From Gemmatimonadota bacterium (GTDB taxonomy: Bacteria > Gemmatimonadota > Gemmatimonadetes > Gemmatimonadales > Gemmatimonadaceae): DNA of 37,215 nt. The first letter of the stretch is position 1. Each line of letters begins with the position of its first letter. The stretch covers positions 1 to 37,215 of the forward strand of contig JAQBQB010000015.1 in the NCBI GenBank assembly GCA_028287235.1. The letters are read 5' to 3'. Made by a program: the position numbers and the translations under genes. The notes under the pieces were generated by a model that saw nothing but the letters and a program-made list of their open reading frames with translations, did no database searches and was not told the origin of the DNA. Of the stretch, positions 1 through 8,766 are shown one piece after another.

Positions 1-32
1 ATTTGCGGTCTGCACCGACACTTCAGAGGCCA

Positions 33-1280
33 ATGACGAAGTATAAGTTCGCCAAAGTCCCGCCGCGCGGCGAAGCAATCGAATTCACGAACGGCGCGCT
101 CAAGGTTCCCGATCGTCCAATCGTGCCGTTTGTGGAAGGCGACGGCACCGGACCGGACATCTGGCGCGCATCCGTGCGGGTGTTCGATGCTGCGGTTGAA
201 CGGGCTTACTCGGGGCAACGCGCTGTCGCCTGGATGGAAGTTTTCGCCGGCGAGAAGTCGTTCCAGCAGTATCAGGACTGGCTGCCACAGGAAACGGTCG
301 ACGCGATGCAGGAATTTCGCGTCTCGATCAAGGGACCGCTCACCACACCGGTTGGCGGCGGAATCCGCTCGCTCAATGTCACGCTCCGGCAGGTGCTCGA
401 TCTGTACGCGTGCATTCGTCCCGTCCGTTACTTCGAAGGCGTCGGTGCGCCGGTCAAGGAGCCCGAGAAGGTCAATATCGTGATCTTCCGCGAGAATACC
501 GAGGATGTGTACGCCGGCATCGAGTGGAAGGCGGGATCTCCCGAGGCGGAGAAGCTGGGCGCGTACCTTCGCAAGGAATTCAAGAGTCAGATTCGCGAAA
601 AGTCGGCGCTCGGTGTCAAGCCGATGTCCGAGTTCGGCTCGAAGCGCTTGGTGGAAATGGCCATCCGCTACGCCATCGAAAAATGCAAAGAGTCCGTGAC
701 GCTGGTGCACAAGGGCAACATCATGAAGTTCACCGAGGGCGCGTTCCGCGACTGGGGCTACGAGCTGGCGCGCGACAAGTTCGCCAACGAGCTGGTCTCG
801 GAAGCGGATCTCTCCAAGGGCGGCACGGGCGCGCGCGCCGACGCGGTCATCGTCAAGGACCGCATCGCCGACTCGATGTTCCAGCAGCTGCTGCTGCGCC
901 CTGATGAGTATTCCGTCATCGCCACGCCGAACCTGAACGGCGATTACGTGTCCGACGCCGCGGCCGCGCAAGTGGGCGGCCTCGGGATCGCGCCGGGCGG
1001 CAACGTCGGCGACGGCGTGGCCGTGTTCGAAGCGACGCACGGCACCGCGCCCAAGTACGCGAACCTCGACAAGATCAACCCGGGGAGCGTCATCCTCTCG
1101 GGCGTGATGATGCTCGAGTACCTCGGATGGAACGACGCGGGCAAGTTGATCGTGCGCGGGCTCGAGAACGCGATCAAGTCCCGCCGCGTGACCTATGACC
1201 TCGCACGCCAGATGTCCGGGGCCACTGAAGTGTCGACGTCGGCATTCGGTGACGAGATCATCAAGGGAATGATTGCCTGA
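33..1280 (+). CDS. icd: Isocitrate dehydrogenase, NADP-dependent
   Basis: Oxidative decarboxylation of isocitrate to 2-oxoglutarate in the cytoplasmic TCA cycle. I chose the ATG at 33, which has GAGG just upstream, over the in-frame TTG at 3 because it gives 415 residues, close to the E. coli enzyme (416). Substrate residues fall at E. coli numbering: S113, N115, R119, R129, R153 and Y160. The HGTAPKY motif near residue 336 carries the Lys-Tyr pair that binds the 2'-phosphate of NADP, and VTYD-x2-R follows in the C-terminal part, so NADP rather than NAD use is likely. S113 is the residue phosphorylated by AceK in enterics, but no AceK gene is in view. The upstream promoter lies outside the window. 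Confidence 0.97.
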   Translation: MTKYKFAKVPPRGEAIEFTNGALKVPDRPIVPFVEGDGTGPDIWRASVRVFDAAVERAYSGQRAVAWMEVFAGEKSFQQYQDWLPQETVDAMQEFRVSIKGPLTTPVGGGIRSLNVTLRQVLDLYACIRPVRYFEGVGAPVKEPEKVNIVIFRENTEDVYAGIEWKAGSPEAEKLGAYLRKEFKSQIREKSALGVKPMSEFGSKRLVEMAIRYAIEKCKESVTLVHKGNIMKFTEGAFRDWGYELARDKFANELVSEADLSKGGTGARADAVIVKDRIADSMFQQLLLRPDEYSVIATPNLNGDYVSDAAAAQVGGLGIAPGGNVGDGVAVFEATHGTAPKYANLDKINPGSVILSGVMMLEYLGWNDAGKLIVRGLENAIKSRRVTYDLARQMSGATEVSTSAFGDEIIKGMIA

Positions 1281-1284
1281 CACT

Positions 1285-1300
1285 GTCGCCGACTGGCGAC
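1285..1300. other. Small hairpin between icd and pepA
   Basis: GTCGCC-GACT-GGCGAC, a 6 bp stem with a 4-base loop, lies in the 36 bp gap between icd and pepA. It has no T-run after it, so it is unlikely to be a full terminator. It could stabilise the upstream mRNA end or be chance in GC-rich DNA. Confidence 0.35.
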
Positions 1301-1316
1301 CGCACCCGTTGAGCTC

Positions 1317-2795
1317 ATGACGCTTTCGCTGACCGTCGCCGCGCCCGAATTTGGTGCGCTCGACACGCCGCTGCTCGTCGTCGCCCTGGCGAACAATCCG
1401 ACGCTGACGCCGGAGCTGCAACCGATCGACGGCCTCACGGGCGGCGCGCTCGGACGCGCCCTCGCGCGGCGTGACTTCCGGGGCGGGCGCGACGAGACCC
1501 TCCACCTGTCCGGCGGCGAGCGGGGCGTCCAGCGCGTGCTCCTGGTCGGCATGGGCGCGGCGTCCGATCGCGTGGCCGGCGTGCGCCGCGCCGGTGCGAT
1601 CGCGGCGCGGCAGGCGAACCGGTCTGGCGTGGGGCGGCTCGCGTTCTTTGCCGGCGCGCTGTCGGCCGACGAGGTCGAGGCGGCGGGGTTGGGACTCATC
1701 GCCGGCGCCTGGGACTTTAAAGAACTGAAATCACCGCCGCCGGCCGACGAAGAGCGGGCGCCGCTCACCGACGCCACGATTCTCGCCGCCGACGCCACCG
1801 CACGCGACATCGGCCTGCGCGCGGCACGCGCGATTGGCGAAGGCCACTCGCTGGCGCGGCGCCTCGGCATGCTGCCGGGCAACATCTGCACACCCGAGTA
1901 TCTCGCCGACACGGCACGCGACATCGCGAAGCGCTACGGCATGAAGATCACGGTGCTCGGACGCGCCGAGATGGAAAAGGAGAAGATGGGATCGTTCCTC
2001 TGCGTGGCGCAGGGCACGACCCAGGATCCCAAGCTCATCGCCATCGAGTACAACAAGGGACCGAAGGGCTCGAAGCCCATCGCCCTCGTGGGCAAGGGCC
2101 TCTGCTTCGACTCGGGCGGCATCTCCATCAAGCCGGCGCAGGGCATGGAGTGGATGAAGTTCGACATGTGCGGCGCGGCGGGCGTCCTCGGCGCCATGGA
2201 AGCCATCGGCCGGTTGGAACTTCCCATCAACGTCGTGGGTCTCATTGGCTCGACGACGAACATGCCGAGCGGCGAGGCGTTCAAGCCGGGCGACGTGGTG
2301 CAGGCGTCGAACGGCAAGTACATCGAGATCATCAACACCGACGCCGAAGGGCGCCTCGTGCTGGCCGACGTGCTGGTGTACGCCAAGCGGTTCGATCCGA
2401 GCGCGGTGATCGACGCCGCCACGCTCACCGGTGCCTGCGTCATCGCGCTAGGGCACACGGCGACCGGCGTGCTCGGAACCGACGATGCGCTGGTGCAGGA
2501 AGTGCTCGACGCGGGCAAGCGATCGGGGGAGCCCGGGTGGCCGCTGCCGCTCTGGGACGACTACAAGGAGTTAATCAAGTCGGACGTCGCGGACATCAAG
2601 AACTCCGGCGGACGGCCCGCCGGCACGATCACCGCCGCGATGTTTCTGCGCGAGTTCGCAGAAGGATATCCATGGGTGCACCTCGACGTCGCCGGCACGG
2701 CGTACACGGAGTCGGACCTCGGCACGATCCCGCGCGGTCCCACGGGCGTGCCCGTGGGGACGTTCGTGGAATTCGTGCGGGCGCGCGCGCGCTGA
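1317..2795 (+). CDS. pepA: Leucyl aminopeptidase (M17 family cytosol aminopeptidase)
   Basis: Cytoplasmic dinuclear-metal exopeptidase that removes N-terminal residues from peptides during protein turnover. It is 492 residues long, normal for the family. The N-terminal third is the variable macro-like domain and the C-terminal two thirds the M17 catalytic domain. The catalytic Lys and a metal Asp are in GKGLCFDSGG (K260, D265), and the family signature NTDAEGRL is at 340-347 with metal ligands D342 and E344 and catalytic R346. It follows icd by 36 bp on the same strand and is followed 8 bp later by the TonB-plug-like gene, so it may be co-transcribed with both. Some M17 enzymes also bind DNA (E. 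coli PepA/XerA), but nothing here shows that. Confidence 0.95.
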   Translation: MTLSLTVAAPEFGALDTPLLVVALANNPTLTPELQPIDGLTGGALGRALARRDFRGGRDETLHLSGGERGVQRVLLVGMGAASDRVAGVRRAGAIAARQANRSGVGRLAFFAGALSADEVEAAGLGLIAGAWDFKELKSPPPADEERAPLTDATILAADATARDIGLRAARAIGEGHSLARRLGMLPGNICTPEYLADTARDIAKRYGMKITVLGRAEMEKEKMGSFLCVAQGTTQDPKLIAIEYNKGPKGSKPIALVGKGLCFDSGGISIKPAQGMEWMKFDMCGAAGVLGAMEAIGRLELPINVVGLIGSTTNMPSGEAFKPGDVVQASNGKYIEIINTDAEGRLVLADVLVYAKRFDPSAVIDAATLTGACVIALGHTATGVLGTDDALVQEVLDAGKRSGEPGWPLPLWDDYKELIKSDVADIKNSGGRPAGTITAAMFLREFAEGYPWVHLDVAGTAYTESDLGTIPRGPTGVPVGTFVEFVRARAR

Positions 2796-2803
2796 CCGGT
2801 CGC

Positions 2804-4699
2804 ATGCGACGTGTGCTCCTGATGGTCGGCCTCGGCCTGCTGGCCGGGGCCGTTTTGCACCGGCCGCTGCAGGCGCAGGTGCGCGACACCATTCCCAAGC
2901 GGCGCGACACGACGATCGTCGTTCCGATCCCGCCGCACGCCGACTCGCTGCTGCGCGACACGCTGGCCAAGCGCGACTCGTTGAAGAAGTCCGTCGTGAA
3001 GCCCGACAGCATCAAGGCGCCGCTTGCGCACGCCGAGACGCCACCGGAGCTGAGCATCGGACGCCGGCTGTACTGGAGCCGCGATTCGTTGTTCGCGACG
3101 GGCGCGCTCACGGTGGCCGATCTGCTCGAGCGGGTCACGGGTATCACGACGCTGCACGCCGGCTGGCTCTCCGCTCCGGCGAACGCCGCCTACCTGGGCG
3201 ACGTGCACCGCGTGCGCGTGTTCTACGACGGCGTCGCGCTCGACGCGCTCGATCCGCGCGGCCAGGACGTGCTCGACCTCACCCAGATCAACCTCTGGGC
3301 CGCCGAAGACGCGATGATCGAGCAGGGCCCGGAGGAGATCCGCGTCTATCTCCGGAGCTGGCGCGTGCGCAACACCGATCCGTACACGCGCACGGACATC
3401 GGGACGGGCGACCAGCAGACCAACCTGTATCGCGGCTTCTTCGGCCGGCGCTTCGACAATGGCGCGGCACTGCAGTTCGGCGCGCAGCAGTATGGAACCA
3501 CTCCGCCCTCGATCTTCGGCGCGAGCAGCGACCAGCTCGCGTTGATCGCTCGTGTGGGCTGGGCGAAGAAGGACTGGAGCGTCGACGCGCACATCTCGCG
3601 TATCGGGCGACATCGCGGCAGCATCTTCGGCGACAACCCGAGCGACTCGATCCCCGCCGACTCGTCGACGCGGAACGACGCGTACTTCCGCGTCGGCTTC
3701 CGCGACCCGGACACGAGCCGGGTGTGGTGGCAGGCCATGGCGGTGGCGTCGAGCTACTCGTACACCGGCATTCGGACGCTCGTCATCACCGACCCGAAGA
3801 CCGCCGCCGACTCGGCGCTCGTCAACGCTTCGCTCGACACGAACACCTTTCAGTCGCAGTACATCCTGACCGGCGGCACCGTGCGCGGACCGCTTCGCGT
3901 CAGCGCCACCGAGCGGCTGTTCGGCCGGGGAGGACGACATCTCTCCACGCCGTCGCTGCGCGCGAGCTACACGCTCGACCGGCTCGCCATCTCGGCGTTC
4001 GTGGAAGGCAAAAGCTCCGACTCGATCGCGCGCAGCGACGTTACCGCGCGCTTTTCGCCGCTGCCTTTCATCTCGCTGCTCGGCGCGGTGGGACGGACGT
4101 CGGCCACACGCGTCAAGGACAGCAGCTTCACCTCGAGCTACGTGCGCGCCGAAGCAGGAATACGCCTGCGCGATCTCTGGCTCATCGGCGGGTTGATTCG
4201 GCGCGACAGCGTGAGACTGTCGCCGCCGCACGTCTTCGACACGACGTTCGCCGCCGCGTACGAGCCGGCGGCAACGGGCCTGACGCTGGCGGTTCGCGGA
4301 CGCCTGTGGCGGCTGTTGCACGCCGACGCATCGGCCGTGCGCTGGAACGACTCGACGGGATTCTATCGGCCGCGCTACCAGACGCGAACCGAGTTGTACG
4401 CGAAGACCAACCTGCTCAACAAAATCCCGTCGGGAAATCTCGGCCTGCTGGGATCGGTGGTCCACGAATATCGATCGAGCGTCAACTTTTCCGCGGTCTC
4501 GGGCGATCCGGCGGTGGCGAGCGTGCTCCGCGTTCCCGGCTACCGCACGATCTCGACGCTCATCGAGATCCGCATTCTGAGCGCCACGATCAGCTGGCAG
4601 TTCCGGAACATCCTCGGCGAGCGCTACTCGCAGGTTCCGACGTTCATCATGCCGCGGCAGACGAACTTCTACGGCGTGCGATGGGAGTTCTTTAATTGA
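2804..4699 (+). CDS. TonB-plug-domain outer-membrane protein, function unknown
   Basis: A 631-residue exported protein. The ATG at 2804 was chosen because it begins a clean signal peptide: basic MRR, a hydrophobic core over residues 4-18, and an LQA-Q cleavage site near residue 24. A 45-residue linker rich in Asp, Arg, Thr and Lys follows. A TonB-plug-like segment comes next (about 85-190, including VADLLERVTGITTL), and then a long region of alternating polar/aromatic strands ending in RWEFFN, typical of an outer-membrane beta-barrel signal. No clear TonB box is visible and the plug is short, so active transport is not assured. The substrate is unknown. Such Arg/Asp/Thr-rich linkers recur in Gemmatimonadota envelope proteins as I know them, which supports the taxonomic guess. 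Confidence 0.7.
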   Translation: MRRVLLMVGLGLLAGAVLHRPLQAQVRDTIPKRRDTTIVVPIPPHADSLLRDTLAKRDSLKKSVVKPDSIKAPLAHAETPPELSIGRRLYWSRDSLFATGALTVADLLERVTGITTLHAGWLSAPANAAYLGDVHRVRVFYDGVALDALDPRGQDVLDLTQINLWAAEDAMIEQGPEEIRVYLRSWRVRNTDPYTRTDIGTGDQQTNLYRGFFGRRFDNGAALQFGAQQYGTTPPSIFGASSDQLALIARVGWAKKDWSVDAHISRIGRHRGSIFGDNPSDSIPADSSTRNDAYFRVGFRDPDTSRVWWQAMAVASSYSYTGIRTLVITDPKTAADSALVNASLDTNTFQSQYILTGGTVRGPLRVSATERLFGRGGRHLSTPSLRASYTLDRLAISAFVEGKSSDSIARSDVTARFSPLPFISLLGAVGRTSATRVKDSSFTSSYVRAEAGIRLRDLWLIGGLIRRDSVRLSPPHVFDTTFAAAYEPAATGLTLAVRGRLWRLLHADASAVRWNDSTGFYRPRYQTRTELYAKTNLLNKIPSGNLGLLGSVVHEYRSSVNFSAVSGDPAVASVLRVPGYRTISTLIEIRILSATISWQFRNILGERYSQVPTFIMPRQTNFYGVRWEFFN

Positions 4700-4748
4700 A
4701 TGTCGTGCCTGTCGGCTCGAGCATACGTTGCGGGAAAGCAGATTCTTC

Positions 4749-4793
4749 GCCTTCGGCTCAGAATGACAACGAGCCTTCGGCTCAGAATGACAA
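4749..4793. repeat. Tandem 21-base repeat of a dispersed intergenic family
   Basis: In the 110 bp gap between the TonB-like gene and yicC, a 21-base unit ending CTCAGAATGACAA occurs twice, at 4749-4769 and 4773-4793, with a 3-base spacer (CGA). Upstream, GATTCTTCGC at 4741 continues the pattern of the AGATTCTTCG...TCAGAATGACA extragenic repeats seen in several bacterial phyla. A diverged relative is at 22148-22178. The rest of this gap shows nothing else. Confidence 0.75.
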
Positions 4794-4809
4794 TCACTGG
4801 AAATAGCGC

Positions 4810-5682
4810 ATGATCAAAAGCATGACCGGCTTCGGCTCGGCCGACGGAGAGGTTGGTGGCGCGCAGGTCTCGGTCGAGATCCGCTCGGTCAACCATCGCT
4901 ACTTCAACCCGTCGCTCAAGCTGCCCAGTGAGTTGAGCCGCTGGGAAGCCGAGGTGCGCGAAGCGCTGCGGAAGGGAATCGCGCGCGGCCACGTCACGCT
5001 CGTCGCGCGCGTCGAGCGCAAGGAGCTCGAAGGCGGACGGATCGACGAAGAGCGCTTCGCGGCGTACGTGGACCAGTTGCGGCGCCTCCAGGAGAAACAT
5101 GGACTGGGCGCCACCGTCGACGTCGGCGCGGTGCTCCGCATGCCGAACATCATCGCCACCACGGACGAGGAGGCGAGCGGCAGCGCGCCGGAGCTCGTCG
5201 CGATCGTCGACGCCGCCGTGCGCGCACTCGACCAGATGCGCTCCGCCGAGGGCGCACGCCTGGCGCAGTATCTGAGCGACAGGCTGGCGATCATCGAGCA
5301 AGCGGTGAACCGCATCGGCGAGCGCGCTCCGGGGCGGCTCGTCGAGCAGCGCGACCGGATGCGCACCGCGATCCGCGAGCTCGCCGACGGCGTGGCCATC
5401 GACGAGACGCGGCTCGCGCAGGAAGTCGCCATTCTCGCCGACCGCCTGGACGTCGCCGAAGAGATCAGCCGCTTCCACTCGCACTTCGCCGCGTTCCGGT
5501 CGACCATGGCGTCGCCGTCGGCCGATGGCGTGGGGAAGCGACTCGGGTTTCTGCTCCAGGAGCTGCTCCGCGAGGCGAACACCACGGGCAGCAAGGCGAA
5601 CGACGCCGCGATCCTCCAGGACGTGATCCTGATCAAGGAGGAGCTCGAGCGGATCCGCGAGCAGGTGGAGAACCTCGAGTGA
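4810..5682 (+). CDS. yicC: YicC/YloC-family endoribonuclease
   Basis: A 290-residue member of the YicC/YloC family, whose E. coli and B. subtilis members have been shown to be RNA-cleaving enzymes. The opening MIKSMTGFG and the following EIRSVNHRYF (about 25-38) are the family signature in the YicC-like N-terminal domain. The C-terminal DUF1732-type domain contains the conserved HFAAFR and GRKLDFLLQE-type segment (here GKRLGFLLQELLRE, about 238-251). The order yicC-gmk-rpoZ-coaBC is conserved in many bacteria. The stop overlaps the GTG start of gmk by 4 bases, so translation is probably coupled. Confidence 0.93.
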   Translation: MIKSMTGFGSADGEVGGAQVSVEIRSVNHRYFNPSLKLPSELSRWEAEVREALRKGIARGHVTLVARVERKELEGGRIDEERFAAYVDQLRRLQEKHGLGATVDVGAVLRMPNIIATTDEEASGSAPELVAIVDAAVRALDQMRSAEGARLAQYLSDRLAIIEQAVNRIGERAPGRLVEQRDRMRTAIRELADGVAIDETRLAQEVAILADRLDVAEEISRFHSHFAAFRSTMASPSADGVGKRLGFLLQELLREANTTGSKANDAAILQDVILIKEELERIREQVENLE

Positions 5683-6320
5683 ACCCCTTTCCGATCATCA
5701 TGTCCGCGCCCTCCGGGGGCGGCAAGACGACGATCGCCAAGGAGCTCCTGCGCAGGCGCTCGGACCTCGGCTACTCCGTCTCCTGCACCACCCGCGCACC
5801 GCGTCCGGGCGAGATCGACGGCAAGGACTACTACTTCCTGACCCGCGACGAATTCCTGCGACGGCGCCACGCGGGCGACTTCGCCGAGTCGGCGGAAGTC
5901 CATGGAAACCTCTACGGGACGCTGCGAAGCGAGATTTCGCGGGTCCTGGACACCGGAAAGCACGTCGTCATGGACATCGACGTCCAGGGAGCTCGGCAGT
6001 TCCGGGTGGCCTTTCCGGAGTCGGTGACCATTTTCGTCCTACCGCCCACCGGGGAGGTTCTCCTGGACCGGCTCCGGAACCGGAAAACTGAGTCCCCACA
6101 ACAGCTTGCCGCGCGATTAGATTCAGCGTTGGAGGAGTTGCGGGCGGTCGAGGAGTACGAGTACGTCGTCGTGAACGACGACCTCGAGCGGGCCGTGCAG
6201 AGCGTTGGGTCGATTCTGGACGCGGAAGTTTTCAGCCGGGAGCGGGTGTCCGGGCTGCGTCATCAGGTCGAAGCGTTGATTCAGCATCTGCAAGCTGAGA
6301 TCGATCACCATTCTTCGTGA
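5679..6320 (+). CDS. gmk: Guanylate kinase
   Basis: Phosphorylates GMP (and dGMP) to the diphosphate with ATP, feeding GTP and (p)ppGpp pools. It is 213 residues long from a GTG start that overlaps the yicC stop (GTGA). An internal ATG at 5700 would remove only seven residues and cannot be excluded. The P-loop is PSGGGKTT (11-18), where many homologues have GPSGAGKST. Further family marks are CTTRAPRPGEIDGKDY (GMP-binding region), the VHGNLYGT loop and DIDVQGA in the core. rpoZ follows 8 bp downstream. Confidence 0.96.
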   Translation: MNPFPIIMSAPSGGGKTTIAKELLRRRSDLGYSVSCTTRAPRPGEIDGKDYYFLTRDEFLRRRHAGDFAESAEVHGNLYGTLRSEISRVLDTGKHVVMDIDVQGARQFRVAFPESVTIFVLPPTGEVLLDRLRNRKTESPQQLAARLDSALEELRAVEEYEYVVVNDDLERAVQSVGSILDAEVFSRERVSGLRHQVEALIQHLQAEIDHHSS

Positions 6321-6328
6321 GTTGATAC

Positions 6329-6538
6329 ATGCGAGTTTTCACACCGGTCGAGATCGCCAATCACGCCGCGAACAAGTATCTCGGGGTCCTCGTGGCCGCG
6401 AAGTACGCGCGCGTGCTGAACGAGTTCCCGCGCGATCGTTCGTCGTCGCGTGAGAAGAAGCTGACGACGCGCTCGCTCGAAGAGCTGGCCAAGGGCGACA
6501 TCGTCTATCACGTCGTACCCCGTCGCCGCGTCGATTGA
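6329..6538 (+). CDS. rpoZ: RNA polymerase omega subunit
   Basis: A 69-residue small protein immediately downstream of gmk, the standard position of rpoZ. Omega wraps the C-terminal end of beta-prime and aids RNA polymerase assembly; in some bacteria it forms part of a ppGpp site. The N-terminal segment with NKYLGVLVAAKYAR matches the conserved helix of the family (the usual version reads like RFxLVLVAAxRAR), and ELAKGDIVYHV near the C-terminus matches the usual A-L-E-E-I pattern only loosely. Identification rests on size, the conserved helix and gene order together. Confidence 0.85.
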   Translation: MRVFTPVEIANHAANKYLGVLVAAKYARVLNEFPRDRSSSREKKLTTRSLEELAKGDIVYHVVPRRRVD

Positions 6539-6539
6539 G

Positions 6540-7760
6540 TTGAGCGCTCCCCCCGTCCGGCCTTACTCCGGAGCGCGGGTCCTCCTCGGCGTCACGGGAG
6601 GGATCGCGAGCTACAAAGCGGCCTGGTTGGCGCGGTTGCTGACCAAAGCCGGTGCCTCGGTCGACGTGGTGATGACACCCGCGGCGACCGAGTTCGTGGG
6701 GGCGATCACCTTCGAAGCCCTCACCGGACGCGCGGTGCACACGGGTCTGTTCCACCCCGGCCGCGCCCTCGATCACATCAAGCTCGCGCGTGAGGCGACC
6801 GCGATCGTCATCGCGCCGGCCACGGCCGATTTCATCGCGAGAGCCGCCGCGGGTCAGGCGAGCGATCTCCTCTCGGCCTGCCTGCTCGCCGCCACCTGCC
6901 CGGTGCTGCTCGTGCCCGCGATGAACGACCACATGTGGGCGCACGCGCAGACCCAGCGCAACGCGGCCCATCTGGGCGAGCTTGGCTACTCCGTGCTACA
7001 GCCCGACGAGGGGATGCTCGCCGCGGGGGAGGGAAGCGGCCCGGGCCGCATGCCAGAACCTGAATCAATCTTTGCTCATGTCGGCCGCCTGCTGGAACGA
7101 CCTGGCGCGCTGGCCGGCAAGCGCGTGCTGGTGACGGCCGGGCCCACGCAGGAAGCCGTCGACCCCGTGCGATTCATCTCGAATCACAGCAGCGGCAAGA
7201 TGGGCGTGGCCGTCGCCGCCGCGGCGTGGCGCCGCGGCGCGGCCGTCGACCTGATCGCCGGGCCGCTGAGTGTCGCCGCCCCAAATGGCGTGACCGTCCA
7301 CGCAGTGGAATCGACCGAAGACATGGCCGCGGCCGTGCAGCGGCTGCTACCCGACTCGGACGTGCTGGTGATGGCCGCCGCGCCGGCCGATTTCCGCCCG
7401 GCCGAACCGGCGCGGTCGAAGATCAAGAAGACGAACGCGCCGCTGACGCTGACGCTCGCGCCCACACCGGATATCCTTCAGACGACGAAGCAGGCCCGTC
7501 GCCCCGGCGCGGTGATCGTGGGCTTCGCGCTGGAGACGGACGACGCCGTGGCCAGCGGACGAAAGAAGCTCGCGGCGAAGGATCTCGACATGATCGTCGT
7601 CAACGATGCAACCGAGGCGGGCGCGGGCTTTGGCGTCGACACGAACCGCGTGACGCTGCTCAGCCGCACCGGCGGCGACGAACAGCTTCCATTGCTGCCC
7701 AAAACCGAAGTGGCCGATGCGATCCTCGATCGCGTGGAGAAGTTGATTGGCGGACGCTAG
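6540..7760 (+). CDS. coaBC: Bifunctional phosphopantothenoylcysteine decarboxylase / phosphopantothenate-cysteine ligase
   Basis: Catalyses two consecutive steps of coenzyme A synthesis. It is 406 residues long from a TTG start one base after the rpoZ stop. The N-terminal CoaC flavoprotein domain (about 1-185) has GVTGGIASYK (17-26), the catalytic His in DHIKLA (H79) and PAMNDHMW (126-133). The C-terminal CoaB ligase domain (about 190-406) has GPTQEAVDPVRFISN, the SNHSSGKMG loop and the KIKK lysine motif. In the CoaC loop that reads ACGD-x-GxGRM in E. coli, this protein has AAGEGSGPGRM, so the catalytic-type Cys is replaced by Ala162. It overlaps the next gene by 14 bases. Confidence 0.95.
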   Translation: MSAPPVRPYSGARVLLGVTGGIASYKAAWLARLLTKAGASVDVVMTPAATEFVGAITFEALTGRAVHTGLFHPGRALDHIKLAREATAIVIAPATADFIARAAAGQASDLLSACLLAATCPVLLVPAMNDHMWAHAQTQRNAAHLGELGYSVLQPDEGMLAAGEGSGPGRMPEPESIFAHVGRLLERPGALAGKRVLVTAGPTQEAVDPVRFISNHSSGKMGVAVAAAAWRRGAAVDLIAGPLSVAAPNGVTVHAVESTEDMAAAVQRLLPDSDVLVMAAAPADFRPAEPARSKIKKTNAPLTLTLAPTPDILQTTKQARRPGAVIVGFALETDDAVASGRKKLAAKDLDMIVVNDATEAGAGFGVDTNRVTLLSRTGGDEQLPLLPKTEVADAILDRVEKLIGGR

Positions 7761-8766
7761 AGATCAGTTACGGCGGTACCTCGAGCAGCGGCGCGAGATG
7801 GGCGAGTCGGAGCTGGTGCTCGACTCGCTCACCGTCGACGACGCGCTGCGCCTCCTCGGCGCGAAGAGCTTCGGTGGCCTGGCGCCTGCGACTGCGCCCG
7901 CCCAGGCGCGCGTCGAGGCGCGCGTCGATGTGCATCCGCCCGAGCGGATCTCGGAGAGCGCAGCCCCAGCAGCCCCCGCGGACCAAATGGGAGGAAGCGG
8001 CGACTGGCGCGAAGCGTTACGCGCGACCGGTGCGTCGCCCGGTGAGATGGCGAAAAAGAAAGTCGGACGATTTGAGTTTCCGGCGGACACGTCCGCGGCG
8101 AGCGAGCCTGTCGGTGGCACCCCCGCCGGATTGTCGGCCGGCACCGCCGTTGGCGGCTCGACGTCGAACATGGCGCCGACCAGCGGGCTGTGTGCGTCGC
8201 TCAACTCGCTCGAGGAGATCGCCGCCCACGTCGCGAGCTGCACGCGCTGCCCGCTGTACGCCACGGCGACGAACCCGGTGCCGGGCGAAGGCAATCCCAA
8301 CGCGGACTTGATGTGCGTGGGCGAGGCGCCAGGCGCGACAGAGGACGAGACGGGCCGTCCATTCATCGGCGCCGCCGGCCAGCTCCTCACAAAGATTCTC
8401 GAGGCGATCAAGTTGTCGCGCGACGAGGTCTACATCTGCAACGTGCTCAAGCACCGGCCGCCGGGTAACCGGAATCCGCTGCCGGAAGAGGTGACGGCGT
8501 GCAGTCCGTACCTCATTCGGCAAATTGAGCTTGTCAAGCCGAAAGTCATTATTGCATTGGGGACATTTGCGGCGCAGACTCTCTTAAATTCCCAACTCTC
8601 CTTGGGGAAGCTCCGTGGCCAGATCCACCGGTATCACGGCGTGCCGCTGATCGTCACGTACCACCCCGCTGCGCTTCTGCGCAATCCATCCTGGAAGCGC
8701 CCGACTTGGGAAGATGTCCAGCTCGCCCGTCGAATACTCGATAGCGCCACAATCCCTGGCGCGTGA
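7747..8766 (+). CDS. Family 4 uracil-DNA glycosylase, 4Fe-4S type, with long N-terminal extension
   Basis: Removes uracil from DNA in base-excision repair. The catalytic domain (about 155-335) shows the family 4 pattern: cluster cysteines C165 and C168 in CTRCPLY, motif GEAPGATED (192-200), GRPFIGAAGQLL, cysteines in YICN and TACS for the rest of the 4Fe-4S cluster, and the HPAALLR motif with H306. About 150 residues precede it: a helical opening with LRRYLEQRREMGESEL and an Ala/Pro-rich stretch, making 339 residues where compact members have about 200. The TTG at 7747 overlaps coaBC; the ATG at 7798 is an alternative. The 3' end overlaps dnaB by 53 bases. Confidence 0.92.
   Translation: MADARDQLRRYLEQRREMGESELVLDSLTVDDALRLLGAKSFGGLAPATAPAQARVEARVDVHPPERISESAAPAAPADQMGGSGDWREALRATGASPGEMAKKKVGRFEFPADTSAASEPVGGTPAGLSAGTAVGGSTSNMAPTSGLCASLNSLEEIAAHVASCTRCPLYATATNPVPGEGNPNADLMCVGEAPGATEDETGRPFIGAAGQLLTKILEAIKLSRDEVYICNVLKHRPPGNRNPLPEEVTACSPYLIRQIELVKPKVIIALGTFAAQTLLNSQLSLGKLRGQIHRYHGVPLIVTYHPAALLRNPSWKRPTWEDVQLARRILDSATIPGA

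Noticed and set aside
3-32. TTG at 3 as the icd start
   Set aside because: Adds ten residues not seen in the family; the ATG at 33 restores exact E. coli residue numbering.
2561-4465. A 634-codon minus-strand frame opposite the TonB-like gene
   Set aside because: Same GC-codon artefact; the + strand reading has a signal peptide and barrel ending.
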